Source: Aporrectodea caliginosa | Lineage: Eukaryota; Annelida; Clitellata; Crassiclitellata; Lumbricidae | Reading direction: 5' to 3' | NCBI GenBank assembly: GCA_020284085.1 | Contig: JACEVL010000481.1 | Location: 41,001 to 105,000 of the forward strand | Length of the DNA stretch: 64,000 nucleotides | Shown: piece by piece, positions 1 through 12,900 of the stretch | Layout of the letters: each line of letters starts with the position of its first letter | Position numbering within the stretch: the stretch's first letter is position 1 | The notes under the pieces: generated by a model | Seen by the model: the letters and a program-made list of their open reading frames with translations, nothing else | The model's database searches: none | Told to the model about the DNA's origin: nothing | Made by a program: the position numbers and the translations under genes

Positions 1-288
1 AGAGACATACAGACAGACAGAGACAGAGACAGAAACAGAAACAGAAACAGAGACAGAGACAGAGATAGACAGAGACAGAGACAGACAGACAGAGACAGAC
101 AGACAGACAGAGACAGAGACAGAAACAGAGACAGAGACAGAAACAGAGACAGAAACAGAAACAGAGACAGAGACAGAGATAGACAGACAGAGACAAAGAC
201 AAAGACAGAAACAGAGACAGAAACAGAGACAGCGATAGACAGACAGAGACAGAGATAGACAGACAGACAGAGACAGAGACAGACAGAG
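1..288. repeat. (AGACAG)n-type simple repeat
   Basis: The window opens with nearly 290 bases of purine-rich repeats built from agacag and agacagac units, with interspersed aaacag and agatag variants. There is no coding potential. It probably lies in an intron or the 3' region of the PDZ gene to its right. Confidence 0.95.
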
Positions 289-428
289 AGTCCTTGGAAT
301 GAAATCTATAACTGTAACTGTCTTGCTCGCAAGACTCACAGACGCACGGACATGTTTGCTTTATCCCATTGGAAAGTGAACAAATAGACCATAAAAACTG
401 TAGACTACAAAACGACGATTATAGTTAC

Positions 429-555
429 CACTCGATGCGTTTCGTTTCATGACGAGTGAAATTGGAGAGCATGCGTTTTGTATGAGTTCAATGGCTCTTT
501 CATGTGTCATGTCTCTTGTGCTGAAGGCATTGATCGACAGAATCTGATCACCGTT
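429..555 (-). CDS. MAGI-like gene, exon with second half of last PDZ domain (PDZ5)
   Basis: This 127-nt exon follows a TGTAG acceptor and ends at a GTAACT donor. It reads NGDQILSINAFSTRDMTHER and onward to a strand ending in LVMKRN. That is the carboxylate-loop-distal half of a PDZ domain: the GDQIL strand, the aN helix and the THERAIELI helix (aB), whose first His contacts class I ligands. It closely resembles the fifth PDZ of MAGI proteins, where a VGDQI..ING.ST.DMTH.RAIELIK motif is typical. The frame joins in phase 0 with the 1041-1214 exon to give one complete PDZ domain. The exon ends in phase 1, so coding continues to the left of the window. Confidence 0.85.
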
Positions 556-744
556 CTACAGATGATCAAGTAACACAATAGTCTTCTACAGCATTTCACA
601 CATGCACAAACACGTCTACAGTCTTTTATGATAAGAAGCCAACAGTCGGCTTCTTTTATCACATAGTTAATACAAAAGCTCCGTCTATTTCAACGCGCAG
701 TCATTTATCGACTCCTCTGTTACTGTAAATTGTAACTGCAGTAC

Positions 745-815
745 TTAGAAATTAAAATTTATATAGCGCCGCTTCAAGAGAAACTGATCAGAAGCGCCAA
801 CATACACGATGTTAA
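745..815 (-). repeat. LINE/SINE 3' tail fragment (L2-like hairpin tail)
   Basis: The stretch tttatatagcgccgcttcaa followed by a second gcgcc block is the reverse complement of the hairpin tail (ending in GGCGCTATATAAA) seen on several LINE and SINE copies in this window. Only the tail is left. Confidence 0.6.
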
Positions 816-1040
816 ATGTCACTGAAACATAAAGTAATAATCAAATAATCAGTGTTATATAGATAAAAGTCACCATTGGCGTAATTCGTCACATACGCTA
901 AGACCGTGCAAGGGTTTCCATCCAGACTTGATAGCTAGTTGACACCATATAATATCACATAGTTCATGTAATTCCTAGACAGCAAAAAAGGGTTGATAGA
1001 AATGACGTTAAAGTAGATATTGACAACTATTGAGATATAC

Positions 1041-1214
1041 CTTCAACCGTCCATCCATATCAGCCGGACCTCCCTCAGCGATGTCTAGGACAAGTAAAGG
1101 CATTCCGTTGAATTCACTTCCTCCTCTGATGGAAAACCCAAATCCTCGCGATCCTCGATGGATGTCGGCGTCATATACAGGACTCTGATCCACAGATTCG
1201 CTGAGCGAAGATCC
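1041..1214 (-). CDS. MAGI-like gene, exon with first half of last PDZ domain (PDZ5)
   Basis: This 174-nt exon (58 codons, phase 0 to 0) lies between a CCTAG acceptor and a GTATAT donor. After a short linker (GSSLSESVDQSPVY) it encodes bA, the carboxylate-binding loop GFGFSIRGG, and LLVLDIAEGGPADMDGRLK. GFGFSIRGG, a following L-VL-x-AE-GPA stretch and a GR/GK basic end are hallmarks of MAGI PDZ5. The intron after GRLK, just before the GDQI strand, falls where I would expect it in a split PDZ. MAGI proteins are membrane-associated guanylate-kinase-type scaffolds at junctions and synapses that bind C-terminal tails of receptors and PTEN. Assigning MAGI rather than another multi-PDZ protein rests on motif resemblance only. 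Confidence 0.85.
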
Positions 1215-1439
1215 CTAGGATCACGAGAAAATGATTTTTAGTGACTTTGGGGAAGGAACATGAGACGACAGCCATAGATAGCATCCTACTACTTTTTTAG
1301 TCAAACTTTGATAAAGATGGCCTACAGATTATTAACGGCAAACACAGCTATAATGTAGAAAAAGATGTTTGGTTTTAATGCTCTGCTATTGTCTTAAAAT
1401 TTAGCTCAGTTTCTGGCGCCTGCATCCAGTGTGTTAACA

Positions 1440-1672
1440 TGGGGTCCATAGAGTAGTGGTAACATCACTGGCGTGAACAGCAGTAGGAAGCGGGATCGCT
1501 TCCCACACCCTCCCAAAGGTCCACTCAGCCTATCATTCGCCAGATGGCGCATTGCGGCATTGGTAAAATGTCATGTAGGACGTGATGGGCGCCTTGCATG
1601 GCTGCCGAATACAGTTAAATTCAACTCATGTAATAACTTGGGATCATCCGTTCATACTGAATTGTAATCATA
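1440..1672 (+). repeat. tRNA-derived SINE, family A, copy 1
   Basis: The head has an A-box-like block (tagagtagtgg) and a B-box-like block (gggatcgcttccc). The body (cgccagatggcg, then gatgggcgccttgcatggct) is shared with the copy at 23,461-23,705. The two copies share most bases across about 230 bp, so this is an interspersed family rather than a gene. No intact tRNA fold is expected. Confidence 0.75.
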
Positions 1673-1944
1673 CTGCGTAATATTGTCAGTTTTCATTAAT
1701 AAAGAACATATATAATATTATCCTAATGCGTTTGGACGCTATAGATAATTAATTGACGAGATGCTCATTCTAGCCAGATCAATGTCTGGTTGTATAAAAC
1801 AGGACTTCCTGTAGTGACACATGCACCTTACAGTGTACGATAAACAAGTTACAGATAGGAGGAAATGAAAAGAACCAAAACCGGTCAAAATCTAGCTTTT
1901 ATAGATCATTGTAAGCACACACATGGTCCGCTGAGAGTAGAGGC

Positions 1945-2275
1945 CGCGAATTATTATTATTATTATTATTACAGTAGTTTTATATAGCGCCCCTTCAAGA
2001 CAGTCTACTCAGGAGCGCTCCCAGCCCAACCTCGGTCAAACAGGACAGTCTTAAGGCTAGAGAAGAACTGAGCAGATTGTCCTATTGAGGTTAGACGCAG
2101 TGCCACCGGAAGTCCATTCCAGGTCACCGGGCCAGCCACAGAGAAGGCGCGGCGCTGTCAGATAGCAGTCCGAGCACGGGGGACAAGGAACTCTGCTTGC
2201 ACCGCTGAGCGTAACGAGCCACGACGCGGAACAGTCACAGTAGGGCGAATGAAATTATGCGTATAGTCACTTTCT
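1945..2275 (-). pseudogene. 3' end of an L2/CR1-like LINE (RT C-terminus plus tail)
   Basis: Read on the minus strand, the segment encodes remnants of a non-LTR reverse transcriptase C-terminus, including FLVPRARTA and FSVAGPVTWNGLPVALR, with in-frame stops. It is followed by a hairpin tail (gggagcgct ... aggggcgctatataaa) and an (AAT)n tail seen as attatt on the plus strand at 1951-1972. VPR.RT...F.VAGP..WN.LP is typical of L2, CR1 and jockey-type elements. The copy is 5'-truncated and dead. Confidence 0.8.
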
Positions 2276-2284
2276 TACGTAAGG

Positions 2285-3369
2285 TTTTATGGCTATTATA
2301 TTATTATGGCAGCTAGAGAAAACTGGTAACATGAATATATAAATAAATGAAAATTTTTAGAATAGGTTGAAAGTTGTTAAAATAAAGCAGTGACAACAAC
2401 TTGAGGCTTTGATCTTAAACGACGAGAAATTGGTTTTTAAACCAATTTGATCTTTACATACGTTATGGGCAGTATTTCCCTGCTTCAAAGAAAAAGCATT
2501 AGGCCTATTAGCTAAGTACACACTCAGATTCGGTACTCAGACTTACGTACTATATTGTAGGAAGCCTAGTCGTTTAGTTCTTTATCACGCAGATCTTCAA
2601 GATCGTCAGCTTGTAAAATGGTTCACCCGCATATAATGGGGTAGCACAGGCATAAATTTACCCCCACAAAGTCTTAGTGACCAATCCCTTCTTCCTCCTA
2701 TCTCCCCATCTCTCTCCCTCCTCCCTCCACTTCATACGAATTTAGCATTCTTTGTTTGCCATTTTAAGGTCACTTGTATAAAACAAAGTACATGCTTACA
2801 TCCTGTTTTAAAACTGTTAATAATTATGTCAAATTCACCGCCGTTAATTGCAGTTGTTTGATTTGCTTCAAACCAAACTAACGCTGTCATGTCGTAAAAG
2901 AGATTTCAGCACAGGGCCAAAAAGTGATTGATGGCTTTCACAACAACCACTTTTTAAAGTGGTGACGACCGGAAACCACTGTCTGAATACAAAGTCACGC
3001 CTAAGCAGGGAGCCATTGATGTCGACATCGACATGGGTTCGTTAAGCTGAGGTTTTCAACGTCGTCATACATATTCTGTACTATGACTTATTCATTTGTT
3101 AATCCATAGCAGCTACATGTAGTTAATTACTTAGTGTCAGAGATGATTGTTTCTTTCTATGGCCTAAATGGAAGATGTGATACATTTTCCATTTAGACTC
3201 TAGCAGGCCTAATCTTGCATGGATGTCGGAAAGTTATCTGTGGCGGCCAATCTAAAGTGTATCAGTGCCATAGAAGTTACACTGTACTCTCACATATTAT
3301 GTGGTATATGTAGCTTCTATATCTTACATTATCCAGACCTGACTTGAAAACCAATGCGGTTAAATATAC
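2285..3369. other. intronic stretch, nothing recognised
   Basis: AT-rich sequence with stops in all frames, between the linker exon and the last PDZ exons of the MAGI-like gene. MAGI PDZ3 and PDZ4 would be expected between the PDZ2-like exon and PDZ5, but I see no such exon here. Confidence 0.5.
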
Positions 3370-4311
3370 CAACCCCTTTCAGGTTGACATCGCCGCTGTG
3401 CTTTCTTATACCGGAGTCCCTCCTTCCTTTTTCCGACCGATGCATTGATTGACTGTTGTATAGCAGGGGCTGTTGATGGTTTCCTATCGTCATCTGTTCC
3501 AACCGATTGTCATTGTCGAAGGATTTCGTCGTCTTAGTCTCGTGACTTTTTGATTCAGAGAGCAACGACGTCCTTCTGGCGTTGTTGCTGGCTTCGCTCC
3601 ACTGTCCCTTAGAAGAAGCAATGGATGGTCCAACAGAGGAGAACGAATGCATGGCTTCAGCGTTGTTGTTGGCCCGCGATGTCTGTGACCTGTCAACGGC
3701 ATTGACCATCGCCACATCCGCCTGCAGCACCTGATCCTCTACCAGCTCAGCGTATTCACCGGTGGAAAAGGACGAACGGTAGAGAGAGGCTGGAATGAAG
3801 TCCGGAGTTCCACTGAAGTTGAGGTTAGAAATGGACGAAGTGGGACTCATCCAGTCCTGCTTCTGGGCCTCGTGGACGGGGGTCGACCGCCGTGGAGTGA
3901 TGGAGCGTCGTAGGATGCCTTTGAGGCGGCGACTGTCACGGCGCCCCTTCGTCTCATCTCGACTGATGACACTTTCTGTCTTCGTCGTTGCATCTCCAGC
4001 ATCCGTCGAATTATCAAAAGAAACTGTACGTGAGTGATGGAAGGAGGAGGCTGTGGGTGATGATGATGTGCCGTTAAGACTACTTGGATGGACTTCGGGG
4101 TGCGTGGTTAGCATTCGGTGGTTGGTGGTTCTGTGGTCGAGGGTGCTTTGATCCCCAACCCCACCCATCGCACCTGTCCCGTCTCCTGCTCCTCCTCCTC
4201 CTCCTCCTCCTCCTCCATTCATTGGCCACGAATGAAGAGGAATTGAGGCTGAATATAGCGAAGACCTGGGAATCGCTGAATGCGGTCGAGGATGAGGATT
4301 TCGGTCGACAT
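3370..4311 (-). CDS. MAGI-like gene, long low-complexity linker exon
   Basis: An open frame of about 314 codons begins at a TTTAG acceptor (start 4311, two bases completing a codon, compatible with the phase-1 end of the 9143-9760 exon). It carries a run of nine glycines encoded by GGA repeats (about 4187-4215), many Ser/Thr/Asn residues and basic clusters such as GRRDSRRLKGILRRS and EKGRRDSGIRKHSG. These look like phosphorylation-prone disordered linker, as found between PDZ domains of MAGI proteins. No folded domain is visible. The 3' boundary is uncertain: a GTATAT donor at 3369-3368 would end it in phase 1, while phase-0 alternatives (GTCAGG or GTTGGT) lie within 30 bases and would join the PDZ5 exon directly. 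The frame itself closes at 3329. Confidence 0.7.
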
Positions 4312-4790
4312 CTAAATTAAAATCAAAGCCGATTAAATCTAATCTAATCCAATATGAAAACTCCTATAGCACTTTAATCCTACTTCACAGGGCATCAATC
4401 ATTGGTCGCTTATAAGCAAACCATATTTCAAAATCATAATACATTGGGAGAACCAGTCAAGAAAACAGTCGACAAACAAAGTCGATTCATTTGTTAATGA
4501 AGTTTTATGTGTCGAGCTGTGTCTCTGTTTCTGCAACATAGATGTAGCTACATTTAATTTTTGCAGCAAACAGCCTATTGCTTTAATTTCTTTCATAGAT
4601 TATCCAGTAATTGATAGCCAGGCGCAAACTTCGAAGTCAAAGCAGATACAGACCAGAGGGATACTGAGTATATCGAATAGGAATAGAAGAGAAATGGCGA
4701 ATGGCATAAGGAAACCTAATAGAGCACACAGCAGAGCAAGGCATTCTTCTGGCTTTGCGCCGGGATTTCTTATTTTAGTATCACCCACGG

Positions 4791-5301
4791 CAATGTGATT
4801 CTCCTTACAGATTGTATTTTAGTTACAGTTACAGTTATAGTTAATAAGTTTTCATTTTAGTTATGGTTACAGTTATAGTTAGTATTTTTTAGTCATAGTT
4901 ATAGTTACTGGATTTTTATTTTAGTTTCTACTTAGTTACAATGAGGCTAAGCGAAATTGCCTACATACGGGGCAGCTGTGCATAAAAAGCCACGTTACAC
5001 AATTTACTTATAAATTTAATAAAATTCGCAACTAGTACTGGGTTAAATCACAAATCCGTAATCCGGGGCTAACATAGGCTATTAGTTGTAACGCATTTTC
5101 ACATTCTTATGGCTGTCAATATTGCACTTCTTATTTTTATTTCTTGTAGCGAAAATAACGATGAATTTTTGTTAGTGTTATTTTCGTTATAGTTATAGTT
5201 AATGGTATTTTTAGTTACAGTTATAGTTAGCATTAACGAAATCATTTTATTTTCGTTAACGGACATTTTCTTCACCGTTATCGTTAACGAGAATCACACT
5301 G
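4791..5301. mobile_element. hAT-type MITE with internal TAACTATAACTA array, copy 1
   Basis: This 511-bp element is bounded by imperfect terminal inverted repeats (CAATGTGATTCTC on the left, GAGAATCACACTG on the right). An exact 8-bp target duplication, acccacgg, lies at 4783-4790 and 5302-5309. The inside is dominated by tagttatagttacag-type tandem units and cgttaacg palindromes and has no open frame. An 8-bp duplication with CA..TG ends indicates hAT transposition. A second copy in opposite orientation lies at 54,589-55,134. Confidence 0.85.
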
Positions 5302-5309
5302 ACCCACGG

Positions 5310-8300
5310 GCATCTAAAACAGACCGCAACACTGCATGCATAGCTATCGTGCTTTAAATAGTTGTCACTATCATGATATCATCTACTAAGCAATCTACGA
5401 TCCTCCTTTAATAGCTGAAGCATAGTAAATACCTGAAGCTTTATATTCGCTAGCCACTCGTATACGTTTCTGAGAACTAAAGTTACTATAGGAAGCGTAG
5501 ACTACGTTAGGCTGTCCTTGGCCATGTGTCACTGATATTATAGATGCACACAGCTAAAGGTATGTTAGCATAACAAGACAAAATCATAGGTCAATATAAA
5601 GAGAGACAGACAGACAGATAGAGACAGAGACAGAGACAGAGAGAGACACCCAGACATGCAGACATATAATAATGTAGATTAGAAACGGAGAGGAGAGAGA
5701 TAGAAAGAGAAAGAGGGAGGGGTCCTCGAGGGATGGAGGGAGGGAGGCAGGCAGGCAGGCAGGGAGGCTGGGAGTGAGAGAAGGAGAGAGGGAAACAGTC
5801 AGACACCGAAGAGAGATCAACCTCAGTGAATTTGATGTGTAAGCAGTCGTGCATTTACATTTGATTTCACTATTAAACGGCATTACATGACTATGAAGTC
5901 TGATGGCGTTCCCACCTACGAAGCAAGCAGCCTCTGAGAAATCGAAGTCTGAAATTCCAGCTTCATTTGCATTCATTCTGATGTAGAAATACCAAGCCTA
6001 TGTGAATTAATGCACCCCTCTACTCATGCAGACTGAAACTCTAGGCTCCACAGGTGCACATATAGACAACACGTGCCTCACAAGGCAAAGCTGTGGCGCA
6101 GTCATCACAGAGTTTTCACCCCACTCGTTTTATAACCACGTGCGAATTGTGTACGCAGAAGATTTTGCCGAGAATATTAGACCCCATGCCAAGAGAATTT
6201 TTCAAGGAATAGATGATAGATAACTAGACCGTTTAACTGAATGGAATATTTTACTGTAGCTTTAATAACGACAATTTGTATAGCCTCGCCAGTAGTAGCT
6301 ACTTTAGAATGCTTCACAATGTCAATTGTCAGCGCAAATGCTAAGACTTAGACAAAGTAAATTTTCAACTGTCTTTTAAAATCGTGAAGACTTTTAGCCT
6401 CCTGGCTGGATGCAGGAATGCTGTTTCTGGCACGTGGACCAGCAACCCGAAAGGCCCGATCATTCACTATATTTATACACCACTGCAGGGCCTATAATAG
6501 TGTATTTTCTGACACAAAGGGTGCGGTTGGCATTGTCAAGTTTGCATTTGACTTGTCGGAAGTGTGCAATGTGTAGTATGATTTTATTTTAGCTCAAGTT
6601 AACTATACACGATATCTTTCTGATACCTGAAATTGTACTTACCTTACTGTTCCAGTACAGTTTGATGAAGAATGTGCACTGTGCAGTTGACATTTCTGAC
6701 TATTTTAGGCACTGTGCCATTGAACATGCCTGTTAAGCTTACTCAATAAATTCGTGTGCTTTGGTATAAAATCTGTAAAATTTTCTACCTTCAACTCTTT
6801 TTGACAACCAAATCACTGCTAATGGTGCAGTTCAGTCCAGGATATTTTTTATAATTCTACTGCGGCAATAGAAAACGTATAAAATTCAAGGCTAGACAAA
6901 TGATCGAAATGAACAATCGTCCGTGGAGGCAAAGAAGCCCCGAATTAGGAGACAGAGTGAGAGAGAAAGAGAAAGAGAGACAGACAAACAAACAAACAAA
7001 CAAAGAGAGAGAGAGTGAGCAGAATATTGGTTACATACACGCAACTTTGGCATTACGGAGTTCTTATAGTCACTGTCCAAAGTGGCTTTTTATGCATATT
7101 AAATACAGGGCCGTTATTGATTAGGTGGATCCATAGCAGAATTCATCAAGAATTTATCACCTACACAGGCCATTGCAGCCAGCGTAAACGGTTTTTTTCA
7201 GGATCTGTACATCTTCCGATAGTATAATGGACATTGAAAAGCAGGCCTACTTTGCAGAAACACGACGAAATCCGACCTTTTTGCCAGAAGAGTGCATTCG
7301 AGAGGATGTTTAGGAAACCTCATACAAATGTCCAGATGTCACACTTGGAGAAAGCATGGATTGATATAGTTGGATGGAGTCTTGACTTGTAAGGGAACCA
7401 CAAGAAAGGGTTTTGAAAGAAGATGCAGTATGGAACAACGCAAAGAGAAGTATCAGAGGAAGACATATGGAGAGGCAAATGAATGAAAAAGATCAAAGAG
7501 AACAGGAAGCAAAGATGCCCTGAAAAAGAGAATGGAAGAGAACATTGTGAAGAGGTAAACGAAAGTCAGCGAGAGGCCAGGGAATGTAGAGTAATGTAGA
7601 GTAACAAGTAAGTAAGATGCTGTGTTGCGGAACTTAAGTGATTTTGCTGGTGTCATGAAATATGGGCAATCGGCAATAGTGCTACTAGATTTAAGTGTAG
7701 ATTCAGTGTAGATTTAATTGTTTTGCTTATTTGTGTGTTTGAATATTTGTTTATTTAATGTTGAGGACTGACTGTAAAGAGCAGAGACCACGCCTCTCGT
7801 AACATTAGACGGAATAGAGACGTGAAGGGCGGACAATGGTTCGGAATCACTGCCCCAAACCCCTTTCCGATCTCACTTATCCGAAAGTGGTTGGGGTAGA
7901 GATGAATGATTGACAGGTGGAGGTGAAAGACGAGAGGGGAAAGAGGTTAGTATGGGATGAAATAAGAAACGAGCAGAAAAAACTTTAATAGAACCTCAAC
8001 TTACCACGGTCAGTTTAAGTTGCGAAATTCAATATTCCGTTGCATACACTGTATAAGTTTATATACACGCATTCTTAACGGTTAATAAGCTGTTATTTTA
8101 CTGTGTTCTATTTCGACCTTCTCTTAACTCTTAACGTCAAAAGCAAAAAACAATCATCCTGATTATCCTGATGGTGAATAGAAATGCGTAGATCAAACGC
8201 CAAGCTCACAATATACGCTATAAAGATTCAATAAGGAGAACACCAGAAATTCTGCGTTTGCGTGTTTACGAGCGAGGAAACGTTGAAGAAGAACGATGAA

Positions 8301-9142
8301 CAGTCAACGTCAAGAGTCATTGGATATTTCTCTCCCACATAGGTCTACGTGACTACGCAAAAGAGCAATAATTGCTACGAGACATTTTTATGACCATTCC
8401 GACAATATTTTCACACGAAACGAACACACAGATACATAGACAAACTGAGAGAGGCACGCATATCATTCCAATAGCCAAACATTGTCGGTCCAGTAGGCAA
8501 AACAGCGATTCATTGTCATTTCACTAGACGTAGCTAGGTTACTGCATGGGATTCGAAACCCAGAAACGAAGGACAAACGTATGTGTGTGTAGGTCTATCA
8601 AGACACTTCATATAAGCAAAGGGCCTAGGTACATATTAGGTATGATGCTAAAGTCATTAACAGCGAAAAAGTGCGCTCAGATGACTAGAAATCAAACTAT
8701 ACATGGTGGCTCCCGTGGACACGCAGAGTCCAGTGAAGGATTCCCATACAAAGTTTTCGATGCAATTGACACCATTCATTCATTCATTCATTCGTTCATT
8801 CAGAACATGTTTAGAGTTCGACCGCATTGCATTAAAGATGAGGGCTGAGGACAACCCAATCTCGTCGTGCCTATACCCCCTCCATAACCCTCATCAAAAA
8901 TCCTCCATTCTTAAGTGATCATGCAGACAGAATTATATCGTATCCTCCTCGACACAAAGTGCTTCACCATCAAGAATTACTGCAGAGCCTCTCATTTTAA
9001 CACACGTGGTCTCAAAGTTGAAATATTATTTCATCGAGTTGCTATTAATTAATGCTACAGAAGGTTTGATGGTGATTGGCCGAATGCTGATGCAGACATT
9101 GACTTATGCCATAAAAGCAGCGACATGTAGCAATGTACTTAC
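5310..9142. other. intron of the MAGI-like gene with simple repeats
   Basis: No coding exon is recognised. The stretch contains purine-rich gagacaga/gaggcaggcagg tracts (5600-5790), a (ga)/(caaa) tract (6955-7015) and a short (attc)n run (8775-8800). Open frames over these tracts are only low-complexity translations. Confidence 0.6.
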
Positions 9143-9760
9143 TTGTTCTGACGTAGTTGATTATGACGGTTGATCCTGGAGGATAAGACTTGAGCATTGC
9201 AACGGTATTCTCATGCGATTGCCTTCTGACATCAACCCCGTCAATCATGACAATGATGTCACCTGGTTGCAGTTGACCAGGTCCAAGAGGTTCGGCCATT
9301 ATCTTGACCATATGTCCAGCAGGTGCATCGGCCAACGTGAATCCAAAGCCAGACGCCGACTTGACTAGACAGGACGTCCTTACTTCACCCGTTGGAGGTC
9401 GATTCGTGTTCTGTCCTCTTCTGCTCGTCGATGAATAAGCCGAGGCCGAGCTACTGGAGACGGCAGCGGCGTTCCTCAACTCGTGACCCTGCTGAGACCG
9501 GAGCCTCATTGAGTCTCCAACGCCGATGCCCGTGCCTGCACTGGTGTAGCGTCGGTCGTATTTCATTGTAGCTGCCCTCGGTCCAACGTCGTGACTGTAG
9601 TTGTTGTGTCCATCATAACTCGATAGATGCATTCGAGGATAAGAGGACAGACTTCCGTTGACCTCCACATCAGACTCCGATGCTCTGTAAGCGATGAGGT
9701 CGTTGGAGAGTCGAGCAAAGTTATTACTGCTGCCATCCGTTCTCACTTCCATTCGATTGT
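9143..9760 (-). CDS. MAGI-like gene, exon with Ser-rich linker and PDZ2-like domain
   Basis: This 618-nt exon has a strong GTAAGT donor after the codons for NYVRT and a predicted acceptor (TTTGAAG) just 3' of an in-frame TAA, which fixes the upstream limit. The first ~120 residues are a Ser/Tyr/Asn-rich linker. The rest is a PDZ domain: bA-bB with GFGFTLADAPAGHMVKIM, then QLQPGDIIVMIDGVDV, and the aB helix SHENTVAMLKSYPPGS (His at aB1). A GFGFT-x-AD..G..VK pattern is typical of MAGI PDZ1 and PDZ2, so I read it as the PDZ2 equivalent. PDZ domains of this class bind C-terminal S/T-x-hydrophobic peptides at cell junctions. The acceptor has a weak pyrimidine tract, so the 5' limit is less certain than the donor. 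Confidence 0.82.
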
Positions 9761-9817
9761 CTTCAAATTACATGCTATGCCTGATGACAAACATACAGAT
9801 ACACATAATATATGTAA

Positions 9818-9950
9818 ATACATACATACATACATACATACATACATACATACATACATACATACATACATACATACATACATACATACATACATACATA
9901 CATACATACATACATGCATGTATGCATGCATGCATGCATGCATGCATACA
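9818..9950. repeat. (CATA)n microsatellite
   Basis: About 95 bases of perfect catacata repeat pass into a catgcatgcatg-rich edge. Long open frames here are repeat translations, not genes. Confidence 0.95.
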
Positions 9951-12900
9951 TATATGCACGTTTGTATAAATACATGCGTGTATTCTTACATTTATACACT
10001 ATAATTGTATAAATCATATCAAAAGCGCCAATCCACAACTCATACAGCCTGTATCGACACCTGTTGAACTCCGTAGAAGAAATGACTGATAGTCCCACAT
10101 GCCTTTCATCAATAAGTTGAAGATTCGTGCAAATATCGTTTGAAATATTCAAATATCGAATACATACGTAAGAAGATATACTTCTTACTAGGCTAACTTA
10201 ATAATGACATGCATCCTTTCTGCTTCATTTACTTAACATTGTCTCTGGGTTATTATGTCTCGAAGTTTAGAGTCTTTAGCTGCGGTGCATACACGACAAT
10301 AGCAATCTAGATCATGGCTGCCTTCGTAGACGAACTCTGACATGAACAGTTGATCGGCCACTCTTCTACTTCGCATCTACGCATCCAAAATTTTTAATCC
10401 AATCCACGCATCCAACGTAGGCCTACATTCAGTATAAGCTTATCGATCACATGACTGATAGGTGCTTTCAGCTTTATGCATTGGCGCTATAACAGCTTTT
10501 AAAATGAGATATATATTAAACATCAACGGAACTTATAAGTGAACTGTTCTGCTCTGTTGAGGCAGCCTTGCAAAAGACTTCATTGCAATTCACCGCAGGC
10601 ATTCCATGGCTTGACTTATTAACAGCAGGCGATGATTCATCGCAGTTACACTTTGTTAACTCATTCAAGAACTATAAACCTTTAAACACTCAATCTGTCC
10701 TCAAATGAAGCCACATATAAGTGCACGTAAAACGCTTTTAGTCCGTGCAGTTGATTTATGTATATGAGAATAATCTGATAAATCTGTAAGAGGCCTGTCT
10801 TATCTCACTGATTAGTGATAAGCTCAGGGGCGTCTATCCAAAACCATGCAATGGCGCAGTTCACCATAGTTTTGGGGTTTAATAGGCCCTGCTATATGTT
10901 CACGTACAATGTGATAGTAAATAAGCAATATAAAAATATTATAAGAAAAGACTAAACACCATATCGCATTTTCAAATAGTCTGTTGCTTACTGTGTGTCT
11001 ATCTTTAGACCAACTGGGACCGGGTGATCACGAATTTGGTTAGACAACGACAAACCACGGTCTATGGGATGGCATTTGACCGCCCACTATAATTATACGG
11101 AGAAGCCTTTTTCGTTTGGTGATTACTAACCGACTACTGACGAATGCCGCAGCCTGCGTGACAAACGTCTGCGTTTATGTGAAGGATATTCGTAAATGAC
11201 GCTTTGTCATCAGCTCATGTTGTAGGCTACCACTCGGTGAGCGTCCCGTGTGCTGTAAAAGCTTTACTCGGCTGCCGTCATTCCTCAACGTAAGCGCAAT
11301 ATGAATCAGGAACTTTGTATCTGTCATCAGTATATCTATGAACTACACTAGAATGGTTGATTCTACGTGTGTACGAGAGAACAATCGATAGCAATGCCTA
11401 TCGCGCTGGCCGAACATGATTCGAATGAAGACAAACGTTCGATTGTTGTCGAACTGCAATATTCGTCGAGTACCTTCGAGAGGGCCATTAATCGTGACAT
11501 AAATGTCCAACTAATCAGCTATAGTTACGTTATATATCTGTGCCCTTTAATACAAGAGTCATTTATATATTTTCTGTAACCATCAGGAAAGAACAAGAAA
11601 AAATGAGACAATAAGGCAACGATTTGACATGTAGGCCTACTGGCTACACGGAGGCCCAGAAGGGATCATTGATCCCGCTAAATAGGGACACCTATAGATG
11701 TAAAAATTACTGGTAGGAAAAGATAGACAGCCAATCGATACTTAGATTGGAATAAGCCTTGAGCACAAAATCAAACAAACTGAGAAACATAAGACGAGTC
11801 CATTAAACCACATTAACAAAAGACATATGTATACAATCTTAACTAAACTAGCAATACAGACAAATTCATCTAAGTTAAGTCAATTAATTCCATTAACTAA
11901 GAGGGAGCGTAGCTTTTTTGAAAATCAAGAGAGTAAGTGAAGAAAGAAAAGCTAGAGGGATATTATTCCACACCAAGCACACCAAGGTACCAGTAGATTT
12001 GATAGAGAATAAGCGAGTATTAGTGTGAGCATAGTCACGACGATAGGAATTCGAATCTCTCGTGTTGTAAGAATCTATTGTGAGCCCAGAATATATTACA
12101 TATTATTTCTAACGGCATCGATCAGCGAGACATAGAAAGTAGAAATTACATCAGAAGATAAGCTTATGTTTCCCGTTCTACACACACAATTGGAAATTGC
12201 CATTATTATAATCGCCGCGGGGTTTATACTTCCCAGGTTAAGCACCATGATACGCCAGAAAAGCGAAGACATTCCTAAATAACATCATCATCGAGTAGGC
12301 CCTAGTTGCTTCTTATTCAGTGCACACGCACCTCGAAAGCCTTTTTACAGTTAAAAGTAGGCAAGTAATATTCTTTATTAGCTAAGGTTATCAAGGGTCG
12401 TATTTTAATGTCGTTGCTGTGTGGCCTAAAGAGAACCAAACTCATTGCAAAATGTATGCTATGCTGTGGAGGACAGAACAGGAACAAAGTCCGAAACATG
12501 GCTTGTTGGAATAGCCGCCGATAATACTATAATGCAAAGTAATAGCAAAAATTACATTAGGCTTAGACAAGCTTCGAATGACATGGATGATGAACAAAGA
12601 CCTACACCACAAAGAGTCAACAACTCAACAGAAAAAAGATGAGAAAACTACATAGAAGTGAAAATATTATGACTTGTGAATTCATAAATGCTCGTTTAGT
12701 AGGCTAGTATGAATACAAATGTGAGCATGTTTAGTTATAAACGTAGAAATCTATCAGGGCGAAGAAGAACAGGCTGGGACCACACTCAGATGTCGTCTCA
12801 TACGCCACTGTCACGGGGTCATACTCTGCATAGACCTAGACTGTATAGCTTGATTGACCTCAGCCCTTACGTTGTTCACGTGCTCTGACTGCGATCTCTG

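Noticed and set aside
3795..4320. Plus-strand frames over 3795-4320 including a poly-Leu run
   Set aside because: Antisense of the glycine-rich MAGI-like linker exon.
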